A stretch of DNA of 64,000 nucleotides from Canna indica (GCA_034359265.1 CP136896.1:13795501-13859500); one strand, 5' to 3'. Shown: positions 1-13,015, numbered from the stretch's first letter. Numbers and translations: made by a program. Notes: a model not told the origin generated them from the letters alone.

Positions 1-89
1 TGATTGTGCAAATTCCAAAACATTCATTCATAGCATGACTGTACTCTATAAATACATGATGAAAAGGAATGAGAAGGACATCCACTCTT

Positions 90-109
90 TCTATATCTCA
101 CTCTATCTC

Positions 110-174
<65 letters not shown>

Positions 175-196
175 CTATCTCTATCTCTATCTCTAT
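90..196. repeat. CT / TATC(TC) microsatellite
   Basis: A pure CT run grades into a short TA run and then TATCTC repeats. The same TATCTC unit reappears at 4047-4075, on the other side of two LTRs. The simplest reading is one microsatellite split by two LTR-retrotransposon insertions. Short open frames through it are low-complexity artefacts. Confidence 0.9.
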
Positions 197-1697
197 AAGA
201 CGAAATGGCAACACTAGAGGGGGGGGGGTGAATAGTGTGTTTACTAACTCAATTAGCCTAAATTCGATTTTAATCATTTTCTTAAACTAATTAGGCGAAT
301 TACAATTTTACGATTGGATGCGGAAGCAATAATAAAATAATTAAGCACAACCAAATATAACAATACAAACACAAGATTTATAGTGGTTCGACCCTAATGC
401 CTACTCCACTACCTAAGCACTCCGCTTAGGATTTCCAAACTAGGTTTACTAGATTAATTCTTATTTCCCTTACAATGAGGACTTTGACTCGAAGAGTCGC
501 ACTCTCGACCTAAGGTATTTCCACACTCGGAAGTCTCCGCCTTCTTATCGAGAGCACTCTTCCACCTCAATCCTAAGGGACAACTCGACTAATCCTAGTA
601 AAACTAAATTTACACAAGTGGCTTTACACCTTCACAATAATGTAACCACTTATACGCACAAGACCTAACAACCTAGGTCTTACAAACTCAACTTCAAAGA
701 AAACGTTCAAATAACAGTTAAAATACAATCAAAAGAGCTAAAAAGATAAACCAAGATTAAAAGCTCTTTTCAATCCTTCAAAACCTCCAACTCGCCAGTA
801 AATGTGCTTTGAGTCGAAGTCGAGTTGAGGAGTAGTTGGCGCTTGAAGAATAACTCGACGGAATAGCAGAGCGCGCTGCAATCGATTGTTGGAAGGCTTA
901 AATCACTTCTAAAATCCTCAATTAAATCTGTAAGAGTGAAAGAAGAAAATTAAATGAGTTATATGATGTATATTTATACCCTTACGAAGAAACAGTAGCT
1001 CAACGGATAGAAAACTATCCTTTGCAAACGCTCGGTCGATTGGTCGGTCGACTGATCGATCGACCGCTGCCCTCTTCTCTCTGTGCGGTCGACCGGTGGG
1101 TCGATCGCCCAGACGCAAGTGAGCGTTCCCTCAATCCGGTCGACCCATCGGTCGACCGATGCAGGGAAGTAGACGCGTGATCGCGCGATCCTCACTTCGA
1201 TCGACCGATGAGCATTCTGCTCATTTTAGGCCTCTGTCGGTCGACCAACCGGTCGACCGAAGTAGCCACTGCCGGTTTTCAGTAGTGTTCGATCGATTGA
1301 ATTGGCTACTGCCAATTTCTTTACCATATTCGGTCGACCGCCCGGTTGATCGAACCTAGGCTAAAATTTATTTTTCAGCCGATTTTCTTGTGCTCTTTGT
1401 TTCTGGGTTCCGGCTTTCAACGACCATCAACTTGGAGAGCTTTCATGCAATCTTTGAGCTCGTCCAAGACGACTTTGGTGCTCATGTTGATCTTCGAGAA
1501 ATTTCGTGACGAACCCGAGCGCGACGATCAATGTCCTTCCGATTTTCCAATTTCTTCCGATTTATCCGATCGAGGACATCAAACACTAATTGATATGGAA
1601 CTTGAAAGATTTCTCGACGAAATATTAGTTCCATGTTTGTTATCATCAAAATCGAGATTAAGAGATTAAGACCAAGGTTGAAAACCTAAAGCCAACA
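197..1697 (-). mobile_element. Solo LTR, Sirevirus-type Copia (minus orientation)
   Basis: The ends match the LTRs of the full Sireviruses in this window. On the plus strand the left end has the CACTAGAGGGG...GTGAATAGTG block and the right end reads AAGCCAACA. The interior shares the 'GTGGTTCGACC...CCACTACCT' stretch and the GGTCGACC-rich segment with 22839-24257. No internal domain follows either end, so it is a solo LTR or a truncated element. A TATA-like box on the minus strand lies near 970-980 (TATAAATA reads outward). The right end is clear. The left end merges with the microsatellite and is uncertain, and a gatag/ctatc TSD is possible but not provable inside repeats of the same sequence. 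Confidence 0.75.
1027..1360. repeat. GGTCGACC/CGATCGACCG palindrome cluster in LTR U3
   Basis: About seven clusters of the palindromic core GGTCGACC or its variants (GATCGACC, GGTCGATC) lie 40-60 bases apart. In the LTR's own orientation they sit just upstream of the TATA-like box. Equivalent clusters occur at 23565-23945 and 36670-37060. Confidence 0.8.
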
Positions 1698-1703
1698 CTA
1701 TCT

Positions 1704-3548
1704 TTGTTATACCCCGAAAATTTGAATAATTATTTTTTTGGATTTTTTGGAATTTTATATTCATTGAGGGGTATTTTGGTAAATTTATGTAATCAAAGGG
1801 TTTTTCTGTAAAATACCCAAATCAGATTAAAACCTAGATTGATTAGGTCTTTTCTTGGAGAGGTGGCAGTGGTCGTGAGATAAGGAGGTCGGACTATCAG
1901 AGGGGTGATGGGCCGGTGATCGGAGCGATTCGAGGTAGGATTTTTTTGTCCGTCCTTTGTTCTTCGTTTAGGGTAAAAGTCATGTCTGGATGAGATCGAG
2001 ATCGAAGATCCTTGTAGTTGGTTTAGATCTGGATTTTTCGGGATTTTCTAGAAATTTTGATTATATTTTCAAATGTTGTCGATGTTGGATGATATTGTTC
2101 GTCGGAATCTTTAATTGAATAGTGTGTATAGCCTTGCCGCTGGCCATGGCTGGGCCTCCAGCGCTGGCGATGGCGCTGCCCGGCGAGGCAGCGGCTGGCC
2201 GAGCACAGCAGCGCCGCCGCTACCTGGCGGGGTCGAGGTAGCACCACCCCGATTGTCGTCGGGTTCTGGCAGCTTGTCACTGCTAGTTGGCGGCGTGACC
2301 TTCTCGAGGACTCCGGTCGTCGGATCTGGTGGCGGCAGCGGCGGGGAGTGAGGGATGGTGGAGGTTGGTTGAACCCTAAGTTGAGGGTGAGAGGTAGAGG
2401 ATGAGGTTTATAACAGTGATATATTGATGTAATTGTGTTATAACTTAAGTTGATGATGTAACAGTGATATATTGATGTTTTAGGTATGTAACTTAAGTTT
2501 TATATTTGTATCAGTGTTATAATCTAGATGATTATGTTATATTCAGTTTGTGACAGTGATATAAATGATGGTGGTAGTGTTATATTTGAGGATATTGGTA
2601 TATTAAATGGTTATTTTGGTATTATCTTGTATAATTATTTTGAGGACCTTTGGATTGTCGAATTTGCATAAATCATATATGAATCTTTACCTAAATGACG
2701 TTTCGGATTTATTGGTGATGTTTGTTTCTCCAAAAGATGATCAGATTTCGAAAACAATACCTGGTGGATTGTCTCGATTTGCGTGCCATGACTTAAATTA
2801 TATTTTAAGTATTTTATTATGATGGTATAGTTGGATATGGTTTTAAAGGTGGTTGATTCTTGTTGACTCTCATTGATTCTCATCTCGACACATGTCTGAT
2901 TACCCTAAACTGAAGTATTTATCTTATTGTTCCTTCTATTGATCTTGATATATGTTATTGTTGAAATTCCTGTTGCATGTTGTTGGCTCATATACATGTT
3001 GATATCATATTATGTTGCATGAATTGCATCTATAGTGATTATGATGATTAGGAAGCATGTGTAGGTGTTAATGAGTTGCATAAGGCTAGATTCAGATTGT
3101 TGGTTGGTCGCATTATTGATGTAGTTATTGTCGTATGCATTATATTTGTTGATATCATGCTGATAGCATTTTACGCATGTTGCTTCTATAGTTGTGAGAG
3201 TTATATTGATATATTGTGCATTATGACCGTTGTTGGGTGCAAACCTGGACACTATTGATTTATTTGCCCGAGGTGTTAGGCAAGTGTCACCAGTGATCAC
3301 CAAATATCCACATGGGTGCATGTGCGGCGTCAAGGTGTTAGACGTCGGCGGACTACCTTTTTGGATAGTCGCATCTCCCGCTGGAGCGGGCTTGAGGTGC
3401 CACTCTCGGAGGTGTGAGAGTGCGGGGGAAACCCAATGTCCACTACGCTCTTGGTTGGACGATTATTATGCATGTACGCATTTGTCGGTAGGGTATGTAT
3501 GATTTGACTTTGTACTAGTTAACATGAGTACATGATAATAGTTATGAG

Positions 3549-3600
<52 letters not shown>

Positions 3601-4046
3601 GTTGATAGATGCATGAGTGTTTATCTAAGGATGACATCACACTGGTTGGTATGCGTATATAATATTAGTTGTGGTATGCACATAGTTGAATACCATGTCA
3701 TCATGACATCATGGATGGTCATCTTTATCTCTTTGACATATTGTGATATCCTACTCAGTTTTTCGCTGATTTTTATTGCTTTTGCCTCATATCTACAGGT
3801 TTGAGTTGGTAGCTGAGAAGGTCTAGTTAGATAGAGTAGAGGAGGCAAGCTCTAACATTGATTCCCGTAGAGATGTATAAAGTTTCTTGAATAACATTTC
3901 ATTATTGTAATAGACATTATTCTAATGCAAGTGATTGAGGTTCATGTTGCAAGTTGTTCTGAAGGTCTTGGTGTGTTGGTTGATTGTTGGTTGCGCTTCT
4001 CCTAGATGTTGTTCCTTATTAGAATTGAACCTAGGCAGGGCGTAAC
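1704..4046 (+). mobile_element. Solo LTR, Ty3/gypsy (Del/Tekay-like family)
   Basis: It starts (T)TGTTATACCCC and ends GGGCGTAAC, and is flanked by tatct on both sides (1699-1703 and 4047-4051). It belongs to the same family as the LTR at 59226-61355, which starts TGTTATGATC and ends GAGCGTAACA. Both share the 'TTCTTCGTTTAG..TGGATGAGATCGA' segment, a GC-rich block, a TGATATATTGATG-type repeat and a 'CCACTACGCTCTTG' stretch. No gag or pol follows, so it is a solo LTR. The GC-rich block (2110-2350) holds open frames that I do not regard as genes. Confidence 0.75.
3553..3597. repeat. (AT)n microsatellite
   Basis: An uninterrupted AT dinucleotide run of about 45 bases inside the gypsy solo LTR. 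Confidence 0.95.
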
Positions 4047-5209
4047 TATCTCTATCTCTATCTCTATATCTCTCTCCCTCTTCCTCCTTGCCTCTCCTTC
4101 CACCGCAGCCTACAACCACCTTCTCCTGCGTTTCTGAAATCACAAAAATTGCAAATCGATCACTAGCCCAAGCATAATAGGTGATTCCAGCAAGCTAATT
4201 CGTCCTCAAACGAGGGCATATTTGCGCAACCATAACAACATCTTTTTGAGTTGTTACCAGCAAAATGTTATAGAATTTCATTCTCATTTTTCATGACCCT
4301 TGCTTTATGTTTTCTTCATATCATGTCTTTTCATGTTTTTCAGCAAAACATCTCTTGGTATTTATATGAAACATATTTTCTGTTGCAAATGCTACAAAAA
4401 GGGCATAATTGAAGTTCGAGGTTATAATTTGGTGATACTTGAATTTAGTAAATTAGGATTTTTTTAATAACTCTATACATTTCTAATTCTTCTCCCATTT
4501 ATTCTACTTGAAAATTTCAAAGTTTCATAAAATCTGTTAATCTGTGCTGCGTGTCCAATGTACTTTTTCCCAAAATTTTATATTTGTCTAAATTTGTGTG
4601 AGAAAAAATGAAATCATTAGCAAAACTCGACCTATTATGCCTGATATGGGGTTTCAGTGACAAAATTTTTGTGTTCCCAGAATCAGGGTTTTGAAACGGA
4701 TAAAGAAGAACAGATTCCTTCAATTTCTGATACTTCCAAGTTTGCTAATTGGTTTGTTGAAGAAGGTACATCTTTTCAGTTCATACCTTCTATAAGAAAC
4801 TTGTTATTCACTTCTGAGCTCATCTAATATTTTCTTATGATTGCTTGCAGAAAAGCCTGTAGAAGATTTGTCATCAAAGGACTTGCTATCTTTAATTCTG
4901 AATAATGAGAAATTTGGCTAAGCAATTGGACAAATAGAACCCAACTTAATTAACTTTTAAAAGCAAGTAAGTAACGAATCCACACAGAAATTTGATACAT
5001 CTCCTGCAGCTGATTTGATGGCTGGAATCCCTGAGCAGTATCATCAAGTTGATAAGTCAGATTCAACTCCTGTTCCACTAACATGTGAGGACCTTGAGCA
5101 GTCCATCTTGGCCGATACTGAAGGTAGTTCAACTTTGCAGCATGGCGTACAGGATCTTCGGACAAGAATAGATGGAAAAATGGAACAACAAAAAATTAAT
5201 ACTAATGAT

Positions 5210-6158
5210 TATTAGGAAATTTGAGGTAATTTCTTGCAGGATCTACAAAATCCGAACCCGGCGAAGAAAATAGAAAACCAAATCCGATAATAATAATGCA
5301 GGAAAAACAAAAGACACAAGAGGATTAACGTGGTTCGGACTCGACGGGGTGCCGATCCTACATCCACAGGGAGAAGAGGAGACTGCCTTATTAAATACAG
5401 AAAAGAACTTTTACAATAAGAGTGTAATAATCTAAATCCCCTTCAGAATACAACAATCTGTCTTAAATTAATTGAACCTGAAATTGGTACGGAGTAGAGG
5501 CACAATCTCTGCAAGATCTGCATTGAAACTGAACTCCTGCTGCTGTATGTCAGAAACTGAGAAGGGGCACTCCTTAGGAAAAAGGATTGTAGCGACACTT
5601 TTAATTTTCTGGATCTCTGGAACTCTCATATGAAGTTTTTTTCTCGGTGTGGGATTTTATTTAGAACTGCATATTAGGCCCCTATTTATAATAGAGAGGG
5701 AGAGCCGATTCATCCATACTTTAGTGGAGAAAAAATCTCCAAGGAATTTGCTGTTCCGTCTGATTTAATCGGATGACTGAAATGCTTCTTTTGACCAAAG
5801 AAACTTTCAAAATGCTTGGTGGCTTCACGTGATGCCTCCACCTTTTTCTCCCTTTGATTAGTCAAAAGCAATATTTGATTTCCACATCATCAATTTGAAA
5901 ACTTCTGAAGTTATTATCAATTTGAAAACTTTTATGTGTGCTGCTGCAACATTGGCATGAGTATCTTGAGAAGATGGTGGGTAGGGCTCCCATGCCCATG
6001 ATTATAAAATCATGGTTTATTTTGATCGAGTCTGGTTCAACATGGTTCAATCAAATTGGTAAATCGGTTTAAGCATATCTTGATCAAATCAACTCCGATT
6101 CGGATCCGGTCGGACTCGTTGGATTCGATTTGGACCCAATTTGAGTCAATCTCTAACA
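5210..6158 (-). repeat. 3' LTR of the 5210-8692 Copia element
   Basis: 949 bp LTR. It starts TATTAGG in plus orientation (TGTTACG in the partner) and ends TCTAACA. A minus-strand TATA-like box (TATAAATA) lies near 5690. Confidence 0.9.
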
Positions 6159-6235
6159 ATTCCTCCTTTGATGAAAATTGGGGCCGATGCAATCCTCAAA
6201 AGTTGTCCTCCTCTCCCACAAGGCTCGTACAGGGC

Positions 6236-7727
6236 CTACGTCAAATCAGTGCTCAAGTGGACCAAGTCAGCTTCCTGCTTCGACTTAGGAACCCACATAG
6301 TCCTCCGAGTCTCCTCCTTCTTTGTGCATCTCTGAGAAGGGATTGCCCTGAAAGCAAAATTTATAATACCCGACCCGGTGTCTGATTTTGCTATATTTTG
6401 CCTCAGAATTTGGACTGCTTCACGAAAGATGGATCCGTCCAACTTGTACAAATTGTTCGACGTCCTTAGAGCCTTCAGTACCGCCGTGGCTCCATCCTGT
6501 ACCTCCAAGACTCCTCCTACAGAGGATGTCGTATAACCCCTAGTGTCAAGAACTCCAAGAGACACTAGATTCCTTCCTAGCTTCGGGACATCACGAACAT
6601 TTGCTAGGATCTTTGTCGAGCCATCATGCAATTTTAATTTCACTGTTTCGAATCCGACAACTTTGCAAGGTATGTTGTTGCCGACACGATCTACTCCACC
6701 ATTGGTGCGTCAATAATCCACAAAGGCCGTCCGGTGTGGAGTCATGTGATAGGAACATCCAGAATCCAGGAACCACTCATCAACGCTACTGGTGGTTGAC
6801 CTGTTCGAATGCTGACCTGGATTGCATGTTGCATGATCAGACATATCAGAAGAAGAGGAATTTTGACCTGAGGTGTGTTGTCGCCGACGAGACCGCCGTC
6901 GCCCACGGTGTGTCTTAGCAATGCGTGTGCCATCTGTCACGATCAGTACCTCCACTTTTTCAAAATCTGCGTAAGAGGCCTCCACATGTGCGTCTTGACC
7001 CTTATTTTGCTGTTGTAATTTTTTCTTAAGACTATGACATTCTGACTTGATGTGACCTCGTTTCTTGCAGTAATAACAAGTGACATTTGATTTGTTATCT
7101 CCTCATGCTTCATTAGAGTAGAGAGCTTCTCCTTTCCCTCCACTAAAGGAATTTATTGTAAGATGTGTGTCCATAAGCTTCTTAGACAAAAGAGTAGTGA
7201 TCACATGTTTTGGAGTAATAGTAGTCTTTCCAAAAAGCATAGTTTCACGAAAATTTTTAAAAGAAGTAGGAGTGAACATAAAAAGAATAAAGTCTTATCT
7301 TCCTCTTCAATTTTGACACCCATATTCTCCAAGTCCATGATGATTGTCTGAAAAGTATTGATATGCTCTTTGACCGATGTGCCTTCTGTCATATGTAGGA
7401 AATTGAGCTTCTGCTTCAAAGCCATCTTACCGGTGAGAGTTTTGTCCTGATACAAGGATGCGAGTTTGTCCCAAATACCTTTAGCTGTCTTTTGGGATGC
7501 AATTTCTCGAAGTGCTTCATTTGACAAGCTTAGGTACAAAACTGCAATTGCCTTTTGCTCCTTATATTCTTTCTCCTCCCCAGTCCTTGCATCTTATCCT
7601 TACCAAGAATAGCATCATGTATTTTCTCCATAGTTAAGATCACTTTCATCTTCATTGACCAAAGTGCATAGTTGACATTGCGATCTAACTTCTCAATATC
7701 AAATTTGGTACTCACCATGGTTGGGGA
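6236..7727 (-). pseudogene. Copia gag-protease remnant
   Basis: In minus-strand order: a gag start (MVSEPTSPTMVSTKFD) just after the primer-binding site, a UBN2-like gag region (KTAKGIWDKLASLYQDK, MALKQKLNFLHM), a CCHC-like knuckle near 7040-7080 (CYYCKKRGHIKSEC), a protease core DSGCSYHMTP near 6760, and a GAG-pre-integrase block (MKLKLHDG...LVSLGVLD) down to 6236. Frames shift several times: 7530-7745, 7201-7539, 6943-7143, 6710-6985 and 6236-6643 are separate open stretches. The coding region therefore cannot make one polyprotein, and it stops before the integrase core. Confidence 0.8.
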
Positions 7728-7746
7728 AGTAGGCTCTGATACCAAC

Positions 7747-8692
7747 TGTTACGTAATTTGGGGTAATTTCCTGCAAGATCTACAAAACTTGAACCCGGCG
7801 AAGAAAATAGAAAACCAAATTCGATAATAATAATGCAGGAAAAACAAAATACACAAGAGGGTTAACGTGGTTCGGACTCGGCGGGGTGCCGATCCTACAT
7901 CCACAGGGAGAAGAGGAGACCGCTTTATTAAATCCAGAAAAGAACTTTTACAATAAGAGTGCAATAATCTAAATCCCCTTCAGAATACAATAATCTGTCT
8001 TAAATTAATTGAACCTGAAACTGGTACGGAGTAGAGGCACTATCTCTGCAAGATCTGCCTTGAAACTGAACTCCTGCTGCTGTATGTTAGAAACTGAGAA
8101 GGGGCACTCCTTAGGAAAAAGAGTTGTAGCAGCACTCTTAATTTTCTGGATCTCTGGAACTCTCACATGTGGTTTTTTTCTTGGTGTGGGATTTTATTTA
8201 GAACTGCATATTAGACCCCTATTTATAATAGAGGGGGAGAGCCGATTCATGCCTACTTTAGTGGAGAAAAAATCTCAAGGAATTTGCTGCTCCGTCTGAT
8301 TTAATCGGATGGCTGAAATGCTTCTTTTGACCAAAGAAACTTTCAAAATATTTGGTGGCTTCACGTGATGCCTCCACCTTTTCTCTCTTTGATTAGTCAA
8401 AAGCAATATTTGATTTCCACATCATCAATTTGAAAAATTCTGAAGTTATCATCAATTTGAAAACTTTTACGTGTGCTGCTGCAACATTGGCATGAGTATC
8501 TTAAGAAGATGGTGGGCAGGGCTCCCATGCCCATGATTATAAAATCATGGTTTATTTGATCGAGTCCGGTTCAACATGGTTCAATCAAATTGGTAAATCG
8601 GTTCAAGCATATCTTGATCAAATCAACTCCGATTCGAATCCGGTCGGACTCGTTGGATTCGGTTCGGACCCAATTTGAGTCAATCTCTAACA
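7747..8692 (-). repeat. 5' LTR of the 5210-8692 Copia element
   Basis: 946 bp LTR. In plus orientation it runs TGTTACG...TCTAACA. The primer-binding site complementary to initiator tRNA-Met abuts it at 7733-7746 on the minus strand. Confidence 0.9.
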
Positions 8693-10696
8693 ATGATCAT
8701 GCATCACAGCATATTCTTTCTTTGTTACAAAAAGGAACAAAGAAAGAGGAATCTGTATATGTAAGGTCTCCTGGTCTAGATATTGAATTCACTGATAAAA
8801 TTTCTGTAACCGATAAAGATTCTAGTTCAAATCTTGTGATTTCTAAGAATACCACTTGCATCTCTGAGACAAAACCCAGCTCAGAGAAGACCTTGAGACT
8901 CGAAGCATTAAGTGGGGTATCGTTCTTGAAGGAGCTCCAATCTGCGCAAGCTCAAGTCTCTACACAGAGAGTTCCATATAGTGGAGCTAATGTTATGGTC
9001 CTCCCAACGTCAGTTTGATTCCCCTTTCCAAATTCAGATGCTAGTTTCTTTTCTTCTAGTTTTGATAATCATCAACCAAACATGACCATTCAAGAAAGGG
9101 ACTCGGTAACTTCTAACCACATTCATGATGCAAATCATTGTTACATTCTGGGCCCTGACGAAGAGCATGAGAACTCATCTGTTGAGGAGCAAAAACTTGG
9201 TGTTGCTCCAGAAATTCACTTGCCAGATGTGGATAGTTTGATTATTGGTAGTGATGCTCTGGAATATGTAAATTCCGATCCTCTATCCTTTGTTAGTTCA
9301 AGTAGAACTGAGGGGCTATTTTCCCAAAGTAGCATGGACCAGCTCAATGGAAAATTGCTTAATGATATTCCCAGAAATGCAGAACATGTTGAACCATCTA
9401 TTCTGGATGGCTTACCTTCTTTTCAGAACTCCCATGGCCTGATAAATTCAGGTAACTTTTACCATCGTTTTTAGGGAACATCATCTCATTTACCTCATAT
9501 GATAGATCATGCTAGGCCGTTGCACACAGGCTTGGATCATCTGACATATAGAAATCAGCAAATGAAGCTTATTGGCCTTGAAGGCATCCATCATGACCCT
9601 CGTCAAATATTCATGGAAATGTTGTTCCTAGGAATAGTTCCAATCATGCCAATGGCACACATGTTGACCCAGCTGCCTTTCATTTGATAATACCGCAAAT
9701 GCCAATTCTAGGAAATTTGCCACAATAGTTGCCTCTTCCAGGCTATCAAGAGGTGTGCCATTATCTCATCAGATAAATGACATGCCTCCATTTGTAGCCG
9801 AGGCAAATAATATATAAAATGGTTCTTTACATAACCAGCAACCATAGTATGGCGGCTTTGGAATGAGAATGCCTGGTAAATTCTTACTATTGTCCTTATG
9901 ATCTCCGTAGCATTGATCAACATTTTCAGTTTTTTTTTTGTTTGGGACCACGATTGACCTTGTTTCTAAACAGGATCTGTCTGCTTCATGTGTATATATA
10001 TATCATAATTGGAGAACCCATACTGATTTGTGTGGCAAGTTCTTTTACTTGCTACTTGGAGTATGTAATTAAATTCGACTATGGGAACTAGAAATTCACA
10101 AACTGACGAGCATATTTCTAAATTTGTTCTATCAAGCTTCAGATTTCAGAATGTCATTTAGTCATGTATACCCCTCATTTTAGATGCATAGGAAATGCTA
10201 ATCCGCACACTAGTTTTTTAGTCTTGGATGTTGAAAATCCATGTTTAGCTGGCCATCATGCCATTGTGATATTGCAGTGGTTTGCATTTCATATTTCTGA
10301 TTTAGATCTACACCTGCAGTTTTTTTCCTTGATGTTCTTCCCATCTCTTCTTCCTAATTCTTTTAACTTTACAAATATCCAGGATTTGACATAGGAGGCG
10401 GCAATCATACAGAGGCATTTCAGAGGCTGATGGAGATGGAGATGAGAGCTAATGCGAAACATGTTCGACCTGCAGCTGCTGGTCACATTCCTGGTACAAA
10501 TGGTCCAGAATTTGGCATGATCTTTCGGTACAGGTGATCACAAAAGAGATCAGTTTCATCATATCAAGAAGTTTGTGAGATCTCTCTTCATTAGTTTGGT
10601 GGGTGAAGTTTATTTCTGTTATGATGATTTACTTTGCAATGGACAAGGTCCCAGTTGGTCTGTATCTTCCGTTCCAAAATGAAATTAAAAGGAAAT

Positions 10697-11204
10697 GTAA
10701 ATAGAAACAAGATAGATGGTGACCCCGAAATAGAAATTACTTATATTTTAATTATTGTCCATACCTTAATATAACATGAATTCTTATGTTTATAAATAGA
10801 ACTCGTTAATTACTTCCAATAATCTCGGTAATTGACAAGAACATCTCATGGAACCAGCATTTTATCCAAATCAGCAATTATCAATTGCACACCTTAAGGT
10901 CAACTTTGCATAGAGAAGAAAAACAGAGAAAGAAATGCGGAAAGCACGTACACTCAGAAAAGTAACAATAGACATCAATGAGATGCTTATAATGATCAGC
11001 GGTTGTCTCCATAAAAGTTTTAGCACACAACACCAAGATCACACAAAACCAACTTCACTTCAGTGAACTGCTTCTAAAACACTTGTTTCCAACTGAGGAA
11101 GCTATTGTCAATTAAAAAACTATGGTTTGTCTATACGTTTGATTCCCTCTCATCGAATCACCATCAATCTCTTCCTATAATTACTTGATATTGTTTCTGA
11201 TTAC
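10697..11204. other. Spacer of the inverted CBE1-like duplication
   Basis: About 0.5 kb of AT-rich unique sequence between the two arms. The left arm's last shared block (GTTCCAAAATGAAAT) ends near 10690, and its reverse complement begins near 11215. I see no gene in the spacer. Confidence 0.7.
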
Positions 11205-11891
11205 CTTTCCTTTTTATTTCATTTTGGAACGGAAGATACAGACCAACTGGGACCTTGTCCATTGCAAAGTAAATAATCATAACAGAAATAAACTTCACCC
11301 ACCAAACTAGTGAAGAGAGATCTCACAAACTTCTTGATATGATGAAACTGATCTCTTTTGTGATCACCTGTACCGAAAGTTCATGCCAAATTCTGGACCA
11401 TTTGTACCAGGAATGTGACCAGCAGCTGCAGGACGAACATGTTTCGCATTAGCTCTCATCTCCATCTCCATCAGCCTCTGAAATGCCTCTGTATGATTGC
11501 CGCCTCCTATGTCAGATCCTGGATATTTGTAAAGGTAAAAGAATTAGGAAGAAGAGATGGGCAGAACATCAAGGAAAAAAACTGCAGGTGTATATCTAAA
11601 TCAAAAATATGAAATGCAAACCACTACAATATCACAATGGCATGATGGCCAGCTAAATATGGATTTTGAACATCCAAGCCTAATAAACTAGTGTGTTGAT
11701 TAGCATTCCCTCTGCATCTAAAATTAGGGGTATACACGACTAAATGATATTCTGAAATCTGAAGCACAATGAACAGTTTGTGAATTTCTAGTTCCCATAG
11801 TTGAATTTTATTACATACTCCTAGTAGCAAGTAAAATAACTTGCCACACAAATCAGTACGAGTTCTCCATTTATGATATATATATACACAC

Positions 11892-12222
11892 AGTTAAGAA
11901 ATTAGTAGACCTAACTTACCCCAAAAGCTAGCTCATGATAAGAGGATTGCTCAAACTATTTAAAGACTACCTTGACAATATTTTTAACTAATGTTGGACT
12001 TTAACACACCCCCCTCACGCCCAAGATTGGACATCTGGAGCGTGAAGTTTTGCAGGACTGGACATCTATGGGTGGCACAATATCAACCACAAATTGGCTC
12101 TGATACCATGTTAAAAATTAGTAGGCCTAACTCATCCCAAAAACTAGCTCATGAGGAAAGAATTGCTCAAACTATTTAAAGACTACCTTAGTCATATTTT
12201 TAACCAATGTGGGACTTTAACA
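11892..12222 (-). mobile_element. TRIM (miniature LTR retrotransposon)
   Basis: 331 bp element with TSD cacac/gtgtg (11887-11891 and 12223-12227). On the minus strand: LTR of 114 bp (12109-12222, starting TGTTAAAGTCCCACATTGG), primer-binding site TGGTATCAGAGCCA, about 100 bp internal, then LTR of 115 bp (11892-12006). It encodes no protein. The empty site is visible in copy A near 10000. It is the same family as the array at 45227-45836. Confidence 0.9.
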
Positions 12223-13015
12223 CACACGAAGCAGACAGGTCCTCTTTAGAAACAAGGTCAATCATGGTCTCAAACAAAAAGAAACTGAAAATAAGGACAA
12301 TAGTAAGAATGTACCTGGAGTTCCGCTTTCAAAGCCACCATAATTTGGTTGCTAGTGATGCAAAGAACCATTTTGTATATTATTTACCTCGGCTACAAAT
12401 GGAGGCATGTGATTTATCTGATGAGATAATGGCACACCTCTTGGATAGCCTCGAAAAGGGAACTGTTGTGGTAAATTTCCTGGAATTGGCATTTGCGGTA
12501 ATATCAAATGATAGGCAGCTGGGTCAACATGTGTGCCATTGGCATGATTGGAACTATTCCTAGGAACAACATTTCTATGAAAATTTTGACGAGGGTCATG
12601 ATGGATGCCTTCAAGGCCAATAAGCTTCATTTGTTGATTTCTATATGTAAGATGATCCAAGCATGTGTGCAAAGGCCTAGCATGATCTATCATATGAGCT
12701 AACTGAGATGATGTTTCCTGAAAATGATGGTAAAAGTTATCTGAATTTATCAGGCCATGGGAGTCCTAAAAAGAAGATAAGCCATCCAGAATAGATGGTT
12801 CAACATGTTCTGCATTTCTGGGAGTAGCATTAAGTAATTTTCCATTGAGGCGTTCCATGCTCCTTTGGGATAATAACCCCTCAGTTCTACTTGAACTAAC
12901 AAAGGATAAAAGATCGAAATTTACAGGTTCCAGAACATCACTGCCAATAATCAAACTATCATCATCTTTTTTGAAATAAAGCATCTTGTATTAATTCAAA
13001 AGTTATGAATACAAT

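Larger units (their letters stand above)
5210..8692 (-). mobile_element. Copia LTR retrotransposon lacking most of pol
   Basis: Complete element with two roughly 950 bp LTRs and TSD atgat (5205-5209 and 8693-8697). It is inserted in the CBE1-like exon, and copy B still shows the empty site near 17610. On the minus strand the order is 5' LTR, primer-binding site TGGTATCAGAGCC, gag, protease, GAG-pre-integrase, a purine-rich tract (AAAGGAGGAAT) and the 3' LTR. Integrase, reverse transcriptase and RNase H are missing, so it would depend on another element for mobility. The LTRs differ at many positions, so it is not very recent. A Tork-like affiliation is only a guess from the gag and protease style. 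Confidence 0.9.
4681..10536 (+). pseudogene. CBE1: CBE1/4E-T-like gene fragment, copy A
   Basis: Broken copy of a plant gene that I match to the CBE1 family (eIF4E-binding, 4E-T-like, mRNA cap/decapping-associated). Supporting blocks are FANWFVEE followed by EKPVEDLSS, LTCEDLEQSIL, DHASQHILSLLQKG, a Pro/His/Met-rich block with LIGLEGIHHDPRQ, and a C-terminus (AFQRLMEMEMRANAK...FRYR) ending at a natural stop at 10534-10536. Visible exons are 4681-4765 and 4851-5205 (86-base GT-AG intron between them), 8698-9710 and about 10383-10536. Lesions include TAA at 4919, TGA at 9016 and TAG at 9472. A Copia element (5210-8692) sits inside an exon. Copy B reads through at the 9016 and 9472 sites, so those two lesions arose in copy A. 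The N-terminal half of the gene is absent. The family assignment comes from memory of the motifs, not a search. Confidence 0.7.

Noticed and set aside
35..290. Open frames through the CT microsatellite
   Set aside because: Low-complexity translation (Leu/Ser or Tyr/Ile repeats), no start context and no domain.
1027..1360. CRISPR-like array
   Set aside because: Regular spacing of a palindrome, but spacers are similar between copies, there are no cas genes, and it lies in a plant LTR.
2115..2351. Gly/Ser-rich open frame (plus strand) in the GC-rich block
   Set aside because: Produced by base composition, in the LTR of a gypsy element. The opposite strand is open as well.
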